DNA of 64,000 nucleotides from Desulfomicrobium sp. ZS1 (GTDB lineage Bacteria > Desulfobacterota > Desulfovibrionia > Desulfovibrionales > Desulfomicrobiaceae): the NCBI RefSeq assembly GCF_024204645.1, contig NZ_CP100351.1:2480001-2544000 (forward strand), written 5' to 3'. Below the pieces are notes generated by a model, which searched no databases, was not told the origin of the DNA, and was given only the letters and a program-made list of their open reading frames with translations. Each line of letters begins with the position of its first letter. The first letter of the stretch is position 1. This document shows, piece after piece, positions 24,069-33,439 of the stretch. The translations under genes were made by a program, and so were the position numbers.

Positions 24069-24344
24069 ATGAAAATTTTCCGTCATCTCAAAAATGTGGC
24101 CACCCTGGCCTATGACGAGGACAAATGCGTGGGCTGCGGCATCTGCGCCACGGTCTGCCCGCACCGAATCTTCGCCGTGCGGAACGGCAAGGCCCAAGTG
24201 CTGGACCGTGAGGCCTGCATGGAGTGCGGGGCCTGCGCACTCAACTGCCCGACCGCCGCCATCACGGTCACTCCCGGCGTGGGCTGCGCCCAGTACATCA
24301 TCCAGACCTGGCTGCCGGGCAAGCGCGGGACGTCCTGCTGCTGA
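24069..24344 (+). CDS. hgcB: mercury-methylation ferredoxin HgcB
   Basis: 91-aa two-cluster [4Fe-4S] ferredoxin that supplies electrons to the HgcA corrinoid. The two cluster motifs are CVGCGICATVCP and CMECGACALNCP. HgcB-specific features are also present: the lone Cys at residue 73 in GVGCAQYIIQTW and the C-terminal Cys pair (residues 90-91, ...GTSCC), both thought to handle Hg(II). It begins 7 bases after hgcA with a gaggaac box and lies in the order expected for hgcAB. Confidence 0.95.
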   Translation: MKIFRHLKNVATLAYDEDKCVGCGICATVCPHRIFAVRNGKAQVLDREACMECGACALNCPTAAITVTPGVGCAQYIIQTWLPGKRGTSCC

Positions 24345-24404
24345 GTCCTTGACCACGGCGGCGAAATGGCTGATCTCTTTGCCTTCCAAACCAAGGAGGC
24401 CACC

Positions 24405-24959
24405 ATGCTCGACCGCACCGAAGCACTCGCCATGATCAAGGCGAGCGCTCCCGATCATCTGCTCATACACGCCCTGGAAACCGAAGCCGTCATGCGCGCC
24501 CTGGCCGACCGTCTTGGTCAGGATCCCGAAACCTGGGGACTGGCCGGCCTGCTGCACGACCTCGACTATCCCCAGACCAAGGACACCCCCGAAAAGCACG
24601 GCCTCCTGACCGCCGAAACCCTGACCGGAAAGCTGCCAGACGAGGCAGTCCAGGCCATCGCCCGCCACAACGAGATGAACGGCAACCAGCCCGAGACCCA
24701 GTTCGACTTCGCCCTGCGCTGCGGCGAAACCGTTACCGGCCTCATCCACACCGCCGCTCTCGTACGCCCCACGCGCATGCAGGGCATGGAGGCCAAGAGC
24801 CTGAAGAAAAAGATGAAGGACAAGGCCTTCGCCGCCTCGGTCTGCCGCGAGACTATAAGGGAATGCGAAAAGATCGGCCTGGAACTGGGAGATTTCCTGA
24901 CGCTCTCCATCGCAGCCATCACGGGCATCGAGGCCGAGGTGGGGCTGGCGGCGTCCTGA
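24405..24959 (+). CDS. HD-domain phosphohydrolase-like protein
   Basis: 184 aa. Start at 24405 has a strong aaggaggcc box. The segment LLIHALETEAVMRALADRLGQDPETWGLAGLLHDLDY contains the HD metal-binding pair, followed by KHGLLTAE and AIARHNEMN with further His ligands, and a Thr/Leu-rich helical C-terminus. The substrate is unknown; related HD proteins act on nucleotides. It follows hgcB after 60 bases and precedes recC after 5, so it could be read with either. Confidence 0.85.
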   Translation: MLDRTEALAMIKASAPDHLLIHALETEAVMRALADRLGQDPETWGLAGLLHDLDYPQTKDTPEKHGLLTAETLTGKLPDEAVQAIARHNEMNGNQPETQFDFALRCGETVTGLIHTAALVRPTRMQGMEAKSLKKKMKDKAFAASVCRETIRECEKIGLELGDFLTLSIAAITGIEAEVGLAAS

Positions 24960-24964
24960 CCCTC

Positions 24965-27900
24965 ATGGAAGGATTTCTCCTCCACGCCTCCAATCGCCTG
25001 GAGAACCTGGCCGAACTGCTGGCCGAGGTCCTGAAAACTCCGCTGGACCCCATGGAGCCTGAGACCATTTTGGTCCAGTCCGGCGGCATGCAGCGATGGG
25101 TCTCCATGCAGCTGGCCCGCCGGCACGGGGTCTGCGCGGGCGTGCGCTTCCCATTTCCCGTCGGTTTCGCCTACGAACTCTGCCGGCAACTGCGGGCCGA
25201 CCTGCCCCGCGAATACCCGCTCAGTCAGGAGCGCATGCTGTGGCGCATCACGCACCTGCTGCGCGGCCTGCTGGACGAGCCGGAGTTCGCGCCGCTGGCG
25301 CGTTACGTGCGCGAGGACTCGGAACTCAAGTCCGTGCAGCTGGCCGAGCGCATCGCCTACCATTTCGACCAGTACCTCATCTTCCGACCCCAGTGGGCCG
25401 CACGCTGGGAACGCCAGGAACCGAGCGGAAACTTCCTCCTGCCCGGTCACGTCGCCAGCGAAGCCTGGCAGGCCAGACTTTGGCGGGAACTGATCCGGGA
25501 CATGGGCGGGGAGCATCGCGCGGCGCTTTTGCAGCGGGCCATCGCCACGCTGGAAAAAGGCTCGTCCCTGCCGGAACTGCCCACCCGCGTCTGCGTCTTC
25601 GGCATCCCGACCCTGCCGCCGGTCTATCTCGATCTCTTGAAGGCCCTGTCCGGGCACAGCCAGGTACATGTCTTTTTGCTCAATCCCTGCCGCCAGTACT
25701 GGGGCGATCTCCTGACACACAGGGAACAGCGGCGTGCCTACAGGAACCAGTTTCTGTCCTTGGAAGAGCGTTTCGAGGACGCTACGCCACTGGCCGGACT
25801 CGGCGGAGTTGGCCGGGACTTTCTCGAATTGCTACTGGATAGAGACATTCAGGAAACAGAGGAAGACCGCTACAAGGAGCCCGACACATCCAGGATGCTC
25901 GGACAGCTCCAGGCCGACCTGCTTGATCTGGACGTTCGCAAGGAAAAGACGGACTTCTCGGACACCTCCATCCAGGTCCACTGTTGCCACAGTCCCCTGC
26001 GCGAGATGGAGGTCTTGAAGGATCTGATCCTCGACCTCCTGGCCAAAGACACATCCCTCTCGCCACAGGACATCCTGGTCATGAACCCGGACATCGAGAG
26101 GTACGCTCCGGTCATCCAGGCCGTGTTCGGGACTGCCGGCGAGGACGGCATCCCCTTCTCCATCTCCGACCGCAAACCGACCAAGGCCGCCGAAACCATC
26201 CGCCTCTTCCTGGAGCTGCTTGAGTTCGGGCAGCACCGTTTCGAGGCCTCACGCGTCTGCGCCCTGCTCGAAGCCCCACCAGTGCGGCAGCGACTGGGCC
26301 TGGATGCGTCCGATACGCAGCGAGTGTTGGAGTGGGTGCGCGCATCGGGCGTGCGTTGGGGGCTGGACCTGGATTTCCGCAGGAAGGCGGGGCTGGGGGA
26401 TTTCGGCCAGAACACGTGGGAGAGCGGCCTGTCCCGCCTGTACCTCGGGTACATGACCGGCGCGGCGGAACCGCTGGGCGGCATCGCCCCCCTGGCGCTG
26501 CGCGGCTCGGCCGAGCAGGAGCTGCTGGGCCGCGTGACCGCCTGGATCGACGAACTCGCCGCCCTGTGGTCCCGGCTGCGGGACACGCGCACGCCAGACG
26601 ACTGGCAGGACTGCCTGCTGTGGGTTCTGGATGCCTTCTTCCCCCAGGACCCCGCCCAGGCCGAGCACCTGCTGGCCATCCGCAAGGCCGTGACCGAACT
26701 GACCCGCGACATGGGCGATTTCGAGGCCGACGCACGAACCATGCTCTATCTCATCCGCAAGCGCCTGGACGAGAGCGGCGGCGAGTCGGGCTTCCTGGCC
26801 TCGGGCCTGACCTTCTGCGGCCTGAAACCCATGCGCTCCATTCCCTTCCGGGTCATCTGCCTGACAGGCCTGACCAGCACGGCCTTCCCACGGCAGGATA
26901 CGCCTCCGGGCTTCGACCTCATGGCCGCCCGCCCCAGGCCCGGCGACCGCAGCCTTCGCGAGGACGACCGCTACCTGTTCCTTGAGAGCATCATCTCGGC
27001 CCGCGACAGCCTCATCCTGACCTACCCCGGCCTGTCCCAGTCCGACAACCTTGAGGCCCCGCCCTCGGTCCTGGTCTCGGAACTGCTCGATTTCCTGGAC
27101 AGAGGCTGCACGGTGGATGGAAGGAAACCATCGGAGGCCATTGTTTTCAAGCACAAGCTCCAGGCCTTCCATCCTGACTATTTCAGCGCAGGATCGCCCA
27201 TCTTTTCCTATTCGGCCCAGAACCGTGACGCAGCGCAGGCGCTGTTTGCCGAGCACCAGTCCAGGCAATTCTTCCCTGAAGCCAGTACTCTTGAAGATGC
27301 ACTTGCAGAGCAGGAGATCGAGATCGACATCGAAGAGCTGACGCGCTTCCTGGCCCACCCCTGCCGCCACCTGCTGCGCGCCCTGCGCATCGACCCCACC
27401 GGGGGCGAGGACGATTTTCTGGACGAGGAACCCCTGGCCGCGCCCACGGGCCTCGAAGCCTACGGCCCCTTGCAGGACCTCCTGCGCACGGCCCTGGACG
27501 AGCCCGCCGCCAATCTGGAGGGGCTGCTCCTGGCCTGGCAGCTCCTGCCTCCGGGCCAGGCCGGGACCGACGCGAGCCGAAAGCTCTGCGCCCAGATCCG
27601 CGCCCTGGCCGAACAGGCACGGGCCGTCATCGGCGACGAAAAGGCCGAGCGCCTCGACCTGAAGCTGCCCTTGGGCCGGATCACGCTCACAGGGCGCCTC
27701 GACCTCCACGGCGACCGCATCGTGACCTGCCGCCCGGCCAAGACCAAAAGCTCGGACATGCTCCGCCTGTGGGTCCGCCATCTGGCCGCCACCGCCTCGG
27801 GCCATGCGGCCCGGTCCATGCACATCGGCACCGATGACTGCTTCCCCGCACCCGAGGCCCCGGACGCCCGGAACCTGCTCGAAGGGTTGCTGCGACTCTA

Positions 27901-28165
27901 CACGCAGGGCATGCGCGCCCCCATCCCTCTCTTTCCCCGGGCCTCCCTGGCCTTCGCCGAGGCCCGCTTCACGGGCCGCAAGCCCAAGGAGCGGCCCGAG
28001 GCGCTGCAACAGGCCATGCGCCAGTGGGAAGGCGGCTACATGGTCAGCCCCGAGCGCGACAACCCGCACCTGGCCTTCCTCTTCCGCGACGCCGAACCTG
28101 ACTGGGAGCGTTTCGCGGACGTGGCCGAGGAAATCTACGGCCCCATTCTGGGAGGCGCCGAGTGA
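24965..28165 (+). CDS. recC: exodeoxyribonuclease V gamma subunit RecC
   Basis: 1066-aa RecC, the Chi-recognising subunit of RecBCD with an inactive helicase fold. The N-terminus MEGFLLHASNRLENLAELLAEVL, then ILVQSGGMQRWVSMQLARRHGVCAGVRFPFP, is the family opening; later segments include VHCCHSPLREMEVLKDLILDLL, LTFCGLKPMRSIPFRVICLTGL and DRYLFLESIISARDSLILTY. Length is close to the usual 1100. The start at 24965 lies five bases after the HD gene stop; its ribosome-binding site is weak, suggesting coupling. Order recC-recB-recD with overlapping ends indicates one operon. Confidence 0.93.
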   Translation: MEGFLLHASNRLENLAELLAEVLKTPLDPMEPETILVQSGGMQRWVSMQLARRHGVCAGVRFPFPVGFAYELCRQLRADLPREYPLSQERMLWRITHLLRGLLDEPEFAPLARYVREDSELKSVQLAERIAYHFDQYLIFRPQWAARWERQEPSGNFLLPGHVASEAWQARLWRELIRDMGGEHRAALLQRAIATLEKGSSLPELPTRVCVFGIPTLPPVYLDLLKALSGHSQVHVFLLNPCRQYWGDLLTHREQRRAYRNQFLSLEERFEDATPLAGLGGVGRDFLELLLDRDIQETEEDRYKEPDTSRMLGQLQADLLDLDVRKEKTDFSDTSIQVHCCHSPLREMEVLKDLILDLLAKDTSLSPQDILVMNPDIERYAPVIQAVFGTAGEDGIPFSISDRKPTKAAETIRLFLELLEFGQHRFEASRVCALLEAPPVRQRLGLDASDTQRVLEWVRASGVRWGLDLDFRRKAGLGDFGQNTWESGLSRLYLGYMTGAAEPLGGIAPLALRGSAEQELLGRVTAWIDELAALWSRLRDTRTPDDWQDCLLWVLDAFFPQDPAQAEHLLAIRKAVTELTRDMGDFEADARTMLYLIRKRLDESGGESGFLASGLTFCGLKPMRSIPFRVICLTGLTSTAFPRQDTPPGFDLMAARPRPGDRSLREDDRYLFLESIISARDSLILTYPGLSQSDNLEAPPSVLVSELLDFLDRGCTVDGRKPSEAIVFKHKLQAFHPDYFSAGSPIFSYSAQNRDAAQALFAEHQSRQFFPEASTLEDALAEQEIEIDIEELTRFLAHPCRHLLRALRIDPTGGEDDFLDEEPLAAPTGLEAYGPLQDLLRTALDEPAANLEGLLLAWQLLPPGQAGTDASRKLCAQIRALAEQARAVIGDEKAERLDLKLPLGRITLTGRLDLHGDRIVTCRPAKTKSSDMLRLWVRHLAATASGHAARSMHIGTDDCFPAPEAPDARNLLEGLLRLYTQGMRAPIPLFPRASLAFAEARFTGRKPKERPEALQQAMRQWEGGYMVSPERDNPHLAFLFRDAEPDWERFADVAEEIYGPILGGAE

Positions 28166-31100
28166 TGGAGCCCATGAACCTCCGCACCGCCCCCCTGGAC
28201 GGCACGACCCTCATCGAGGCCAGCGCCGGCACCGGCAAGACCTACACCCTGACCGGCCTCTTCGTGCGCCTGCTCCTGGAGAAGGGTCTGACCGTGGACC
28301 AGATCCTGGTGGTGACCTTCACGGACGCGGCAACCGAGGAACTGCGCGAACGCATCCGCAAACGACTGTCCGACGTGGCCGGGGTGCTGTCCGGTGAACT
28401 GGAGCCCGACGAAGAACTGGAATGGGACCTCCAGGCCCGCTTTGGCGGCACCGACGCCGCCCGACGCCTGGAACTCGCCCTGCGCAACTTCGACCTGGCC
28501 CAGATCTTCACCATCCACGGCTTCTGCCAGCGCATGCTCGGGCGCAACGGCTTCGAGTGCTCGGCCCTCTTCGACACGCAGCTCGAACCGGACCTCTCGG
28601 ACCTGCGCCGCCTGGTCTGCGTGGATTTCTGGCGCAGCCGCATCCTGCCCCTTGGCGGTCTGACCGGCACGGAAGTGCGCAAGCAGCTGACCCCGGACCA
28701 TCTCACGGAATTGTCCGGCCTGCCCTTCCTGGCCCAGCGCATCCGCATCGTGCCGGACAGCCCCGCTCCGGACCCCACGCCCCTGGACCGGGCCGTGCGG
28801 GAGGCATGCGAACGGCTCAAGGCATCCTGGTCAGTTCTGGAACCTGAAGTCCGAACGCTTCTGCTGGCCCGGACGGACAACTTCAACGCCCGCCAGTTCT
28901 CGCCGCAAAAGCTGGATCAGCGTCTGAAAGCGGCGCGCGATTTCCTGAACGACCCGAGGCTCGATGCCAAGGAGCAGCTCAAGGCCCTCGGCGAACTAAC
29001 CTCGACCTACGTGCGGGGCATGACCAAAAAGGCCTTCACCGCCCCGAAGCACCGACTGTTCGACGAGATCCAGGACATTCTGGACCATGTCGAGGCCTTG
29101 CGGCAGACGCTTAGGCCCTTCGTGATCCATCTGCGCCATGCGTTTCTTTCGAACGTGACGGCGCGCCTGGACGACCTCAAGCGGCGGCGCAACGTGCTGG
29201 GTTTCGACGACCTGCTGCGAGGCATGCACGCCGCCCTGGCCAGCCCCGAGCTGATTGCTGCGGCACGGACCCAGTACCGCGCAGCCCTGATCGACGAGTT
29301 CCAGGACACCGACGGCCTGCAGTACGACATCTTCCGCACCCTCTTCGCCAGCGGCGACGGGGAGAACAGCCTGTTCCTCATCGGCGACCCCAAGCAGGCC
29401 ATCTACTCCTTCCGCGGCGCGGATCTGCACACCTACCTTGACGCGGCCGACAGCTGCGAGCGCGGCATGACGCTGGGCGTCAACTACCGCTCCACGCCGG
29501 AGCTCATCGCCGCCGTGAACCGCCTGTTTTCCAGGCCAGGCAACCCAAGGCCCTTCCTGGACCCGAAAATCGGCTATCAGCCCGTGAGCGCCCCGGACGA
29601 AGAGCGGGACCGCTTCCGCGAAGACGGGCATACGCCCGCGCCCATGGTCCTCTGGCAGGTCAAGAGCGAGGACAAGCCCCTGGCCAAGGGGGCCCTTGCG
29701 CCGCGCATCTGCCGGGCCGTGGCCGCCGAGATCAGCCGCCTGCTGCGGGGCGCGGCTGAAGGGCGCATCCGCATCGGCGACGCACCACTCCTGCCAGGGA
29801 ACATCGCCGTCCTGGTCGAGACCCACGCCCAGGGCGAGGCCATCCACCAAGCCCTTGGCGCGCTGCGCATCCCGAGCGTCGTGACCCACACCTCGTCGGT
29901 CTTCGCCAGCCCCGAGGCGGCGGAGCTGCTGTCCGTGCTGCGCGGCATGGCCGAATGCCAGCGCCCGACCCTCCTGCGAACGGCCCTGGCCGTGCCCATG
30001 ATCGGCCTGACGGCCCCGGATCTCGCGCTCCTCGACGAGGACGGCGAAAAACTCGAGGCGTGGTTCGAACGCTTCCTCGCCTGCCGCGAGCTGTGGGACC
30101 GCCGGGGCGTCATGGCCGCCGTGCGCCGCATCTTCGCCGATCGTGATGTGCGGAAACGCCTTGTCTCCCTCCCGGACGGCGAACGGCGCATGACCAACGT
30201 CCTGCACTGCCTGGAACTGCTCCACAGCCGGGAACGCGAGACGGGCGCGGCCATGCACGCGCTGCTGACCTGGTTCGCCCGCCGTCTTGGCACCGAAGGC
30301 ACCGAGGAGTCCCAACTGCGCCTGGACACGGACCGCGACGCGGTCCAGATCGTGACCATTCACAAGAGCAAGGGGCTGCAATACCCGGTGGTCTTCTGCC
30401 CCTTCATCTTTGGCCGGGCCAGATGCCCCGAGGACAGGGCCCTGGTCCACGAAGACGGATTGCTCCTGGACCTCGGCACGGAGGAACTGCCAAGGCGAAT
30501 TGGCCTGGCCCTGGCCGAGGCCCAGGCCGAGCGCGTGCGGCTGCTCTACGTGGCCTTGACCCGCGCCAAGTGCCGCTGCTACGCGGTCTGGGGACGCATC
30601 AACGAGGCCGAGACCTCGGGCGCGGCCTGGCTCTTCCATGGACATCGCGCTGACGAAAACAACGCCCTGAGCTGGGAAACCGTCGATGAGAACATGGTCT
30701 GCGCGGACCTGCTCGAACTGGCCAACGACGACATCGAGGTCGCGGAACTGCCCCACGTCGAACCCAAACAGGGACCGCCGCAGTTCACCCATGCCCCTGA
30801 CCTGCGATGCCGCAACTGGGATCGCGTCCTGGGCTCCGGCTTCGGGCTGGCGAGCTTCACCGGCCTGACCCGCGGCATGGAGCATGGGACGCGGCCGGGC
30901 CTGGACGAGACTGATGCGTCCGGCCAGGCCGCGGACGAGTGGTCCATGGCGAATTTTCCGCGCGGCGCCGCCGCCGGCTCGTGTCTGCACAGGATTTTCG
31001 AGCGCATCGATTTCGCGGACGAGAGCACCATCCCCGCCGCCGTGACCGAGGCGCTGGCCGCGTACGGCTTCGACCCGGACTGGCATCAAACGGTCCAGGA

Positions 31101-31671
31101 CATGGTCAAACGGGTCCTGCACGCGGATCTGGGTGATGGATTGCGGCTGGGAGGCATCAAACAGAAGGACAAGCTGGTCGAGCTGGAGTTCCTCTTCCCT
31201 CTGCGCCCCGTGACCCGCGAGACCCTGGCAACCGTGTACCGGGACTCGGCCGGACTTCTGCCGCCAGACCTGCCGGAACGCATGGGCAACTTGCGCTTCG
31301 AGCCGCGCCGGGGCTTCATGACCGGGTTCATGGATCTGGTCGTGCGCAGCGGCCGGAAGTTTTATCTCCTCGACTGGAAATCCAACTGGCTCGGCCCCAC
31401 TCCCGGCCACTACACCGTGGATGCCCTGCACACGGCCATGACCGGCAGTCACTACTTCCTGCAGTACCACCTCTACTGCCTGGCCCTGAAGCGCCATCTG
31501 GCCCTGCGCAAACCAAAGTTCGACTACGCGGAGCATTTCGGCGGCGTGCGCTACGTCTTCCTGCGCGGCGTGGACCCGGAGCGACCGGGCCAGGGCGTAC
31601 ATAAAGACCGCCCCGACCCGCGATTTCTCGACGCACTGGACAAGGCCCTCATCGACCAGGAGGAACGCTGA
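28165..31671 (+). CDS. recB: exodeoxyribonuclease V beta subunit RecB
   Basis: 1168-aa helicase-nuclease subunit. The UvrD-type helicase core shows Walker A IEASAGTGKTYTLTGL, then VVTFTDAATEELRERI, the DEXX-like LIDEFQDTDGLQYDIF, LIGDPKQAIYSFRGAD, and motif V/VI segments IVTIHKSKGLQYPVVF and LLYVALTRAKCRCY. The C-terminal nuclease domain carries GFMTGFMDLVV and YLLDWKSNWLG. The ATG at 28165 overlaps the last base of the recC stop, with a ggagg box 10 bases before it; a GTG directly before is an alternative. Confidence 0.95.
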   Translation: MEPMNLRTAPLDGTTLIEASAGTGKTYTLTGLFVRLLLEKGLTVDQILVVTFTDAATEELRERIRKRLSDVAGVLSGELEPDEELEWDLQARFGGTDAARRLELALRNFDLAQIFTIHGFCQRMLGRNGFECSALFDTQLEPDLSDLRRLVCVDFWRSRILPLGGLTGTEVRKQLTPDHLTELSGLPFLAQRIRIVPDSPAPDPTPLDRAVREACERLKASWSVLEPEVRTLLLARTDNFNARQFSPQKLDQRLKAARDFLNDPRLDAKEQLKALGELTSTYVRGMTKKAFTAPKHRLFDEIQDILDHVEALRQTLRPFVIHLRHAFLSNVTARLDDLKRRRNVLGFDDLLRGMHAALASPELIAAARTQYRAALIDEFQDTDGLQYDIFRTLFASGDGENSLFLIGDPKQAIYSFRGADLHTYLDAADSCERGMTLGVNYRSTPELIAAVNRLFSRPGNPRPFLDPKIGYQPVSAPDEERDRFREDGHTPAPMVLWQVKSEDKPLAKGALAPRICRAVAAEISRLLRGAAEGRIRIGDAPLLPGNIAVLVETHAQGEAIHQALGALRIPSVVTHTSSVFASPEAAELLSVLRGMAECQRPTLLRTALAVPMIGLTAPDLALLDEDGEKLEAWFERFLACRELWDRRGVMAAVRRIFADRDVRKRLVSLPDGERRMTNVLHCLELLHSRERETGAAMHALLTWFARRLGTEGTEESQLRLDTDRDAVQIVTIHKSKGLQYPVVFCPFIFGRARCPEDRALVHEDGLLLDLGTEELPRRIGLALAEAQAERVRLLYVALTRAKCRCYAVWGRINEAETSGAAWLFHGHRADENNALSWETVDENMVCADLLELANDDIEVAELPHVEPKQGPPQFTHAPDLRCRNWDRVLGSGFGLASFTGLTRGMEHGTRPGLDETDASGQAADEWSMANFPRGAAAGSCLHRIFERIDFADESTIPAAVTEALAAYGFDPDWHQTVQDMVKRVLHADLGDGLRLGGIKQKDKLVELEFLFPLRPVTRETLATVYRDSAGLLPPDLPERMGNLRFEPRRGFMTGFMDLVVRSGRKFYLLDWKSNWLGPTPGHYTVDALHTAMTGSHYFLQYHLYCLALKRHLALRKPKFDYAEHFGGVRYVFLRGVDPERPGQGVHKDRPDPRFLDALDKALIDQEER

Positions 31672-33431
31672 TGTTCGCCAGCCCCGTCATCCTACCACGC
31701 CTCGTCGCCAGCGGCCTCTTCACAGAGGCCGACCTCTACCAGGCCCGCTTCGCAGCCTCCCTGGCCCGAGAAGGACACGCCGACCTCGTGGCCGGTCTGA
31801 CTGCCCTGGTCTCCCTGGCCGTGCGCGAGGGGCACGTCTGCCTGCACCTCGGCGACGAGGGCGTACGCGAACGGCTGGCCGCCCTGGGCCTGGACGAAAC
31901 GCACGCCTGCCAGTTGACGGGTGTTGTCGGCACGCCGGGTTCCGGGCTGCCGCTCATCCTGGACGGCGAGCGCCTGTATTTTTCACGCTTCTTCCGCGAC
32001 GAGCAGACCCTGGCCCGCGCCTTCCTGCGCCTGGCCGGAACGCCGCCCCGAAACATCCCGACAGAGCTGCTGCCCGACATTTTCAAGACGGCAAACGGGG
32101 AAACCGACTGGCAGGACGTGGCCTGCTTCGCGGCCCTGCGCAGCCGCCTCTGCGTCATCTCGGGCGGCCCCGGCACGGGCAAGACCACGACCGTGGCCCG
32201 CATCCTGGCCCTGGCGGCCCGCATGCACGCAGGCACGAATTTCCGCATCCGCCTGGCCGCGCCCACGGGCAAGGCTGCCTCGCGCATGACCGAAGCTCTG
32301 GCCGAGGCCTTTCCCGGGGGCAGCCTGCCGCCGGAACTGGACGCGTGCCTCGCGCAGGGCGCCCAGACAGTGCACCGCCTGCTGGGCTGGGGTTCCGGGG
32401 GCTTCCACCACCACCAAGACAACCCCCTGCCGCTGGACATGCTGGTGGTGGACGAAGCCTCCATGCTGGACCTGGAACTGGCCGCCCGCCTCATGGACGC
32501 CCTGCCAGACCATGCGAGCCTAGTGCTCCTGGGAGACCGCAACCAACTGGCCTCGGTGGAGGCCGGAGCCGTGCTGGCCAATCTCTGCCGGGAGGATGTC
32601 GTGAATGCCTTCTCCCCGGATTTCGTGGCGGATGCCGCCAAAGCCGGAGCTTTGGGACTTCGTGTGACGGCAAGCCGGATTCCGCTGACAAACCATGTAG
32701 TGGAATTGAAGAAGAGCTGGCGCTTTGGCGCAGACAGCGGCATCGCGGCCTTGAGCGCGCTTATCCGCGACGGCCAGACCCAGGAGGCCAGCAAACTGCT
32801 GGAGGAAGGAAGGAAGGATCTGAAAATGCTACCCCGCACCGGGCAGGCGGACCTTGCGGCCCTGCTGAAACCGCTTCTGCGCGAGGCATTCAAAGGCTTG
32901 GGAGAAACAACCGACCCCGCGCTGGCGTTCAATATTTTCGGAACCCTGCGCCTGCTCTCGCCGGTCCGCAAAGGTCCGTACGGGACCGAAGCCCTCAATC
33001 GTCTGGCCGCCGAAAACCTGGTTGGCCGCGACACCGAGGCCTGGTACCCAGGCCGCCCCGTCATGATCCTGGAAAACGACTACAACCTCGGCCTCTTCAA
33101 CGGCGACGTGGGCATCGCCCTGCCTGCGGACGGAACCCTGCGTGTCTTCTTCCCCGCAGCGCAAGGCTTCACATCCTTCGCCCCGGCCCGCCTGCCCCGA
33201 AACGAAACCTGTTACGCCATGACCGTGCACAAAAGCCAGGGTTCGGAGTTCGGACACACCGCGCTGATCCTGCCGGAGGAACCCTGCCCGGTCCTGGGCC
33301 GCGAACTCCTCTACACAGCCCTGACCCGCGCCAAGAAACGCTTCACGCTGGTGGGCACGACTGAACAGGTCAAGGATGCCATAGAGAGCCCGGCCCGCCG
33401 CGATTCGGGATTAGGAAAAATGCTCATGTAG
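31671..33431 (+). CDS. recD: exodeoxyribonuclease V alpha subunit RecD
   Basis: 586-aa SF1 5'-3' helicase. The P-loop reads CVISGGPGTGKTTTVARIL and is followed by LAAPTGKAASRMTEAL, the Walker B LVVDEASMLDLELAARL, LLGDRNQLASVEAGAV, and the closing CYAMTVHKSQGSEFGHTALIL and LYTALTRAKKRFTLVG. Its ATG shares one base with the recB stop (TGATG), so translation is coupled. It ends nine bases from the convergent glycosyltransferase gene. This completes a full RecBCD set for double-strand break repair. Confidence 0.95.
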   Translation: MFASPVILPRLVASGLFTEADLYQARFAASLAREGHADLVAGLTALVSLAVREGHVCLHLGDEGVRERLAALGLDETHACQLTGVVGTPGSGLPLILDGERLYFSRFFRDEQTLARAFLRLAGTPPRNIPTELLPDIFKTANGETDWQDVACFAALRSRLCVISGGPGTGKTTTVARILALAARMHAGTNFRIRLAAPTGKAASRMTEALAEAFPGGSLPPELDACLAQGAQTVHRLLGWGSGGFHHHQDNPLPLDMLVVDEASMLDLELAARLMDALPDHASLVLLGDRNQLASVEAGAVLANLCREDVVNAFSPDFVADAAKAGALGLRVTASRIPLTNHVVELKKSWRFGADSGIAALSALIRDGQTQEASKLLEEGRKDLKMLPRTGQADLAALLKPLLREAFKGLGETTDPALAFNIFGTLRLLSPVRKGPYGTEALNRLAAENLVGRDTEAWYPGRPVMILENDYNLGLFNGDVGIALPADGTLRVFFPAAQGFTSFAPARLPRNETCYAMTVHKSQGSEFGHTALILPEEPCPVLGRELLYTALTRAKKRFTLVGTTEQVKDAIESPARRDSGLGKMLM

Positions 33432-33439
33432 CGCCGGTT

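Noticed and set aside
28996-31602. 868-codon minus-strand frame inside recB
   Set aside because: It is a shadow of high-GC codon use antisense to RecB, whose motifs are complete.
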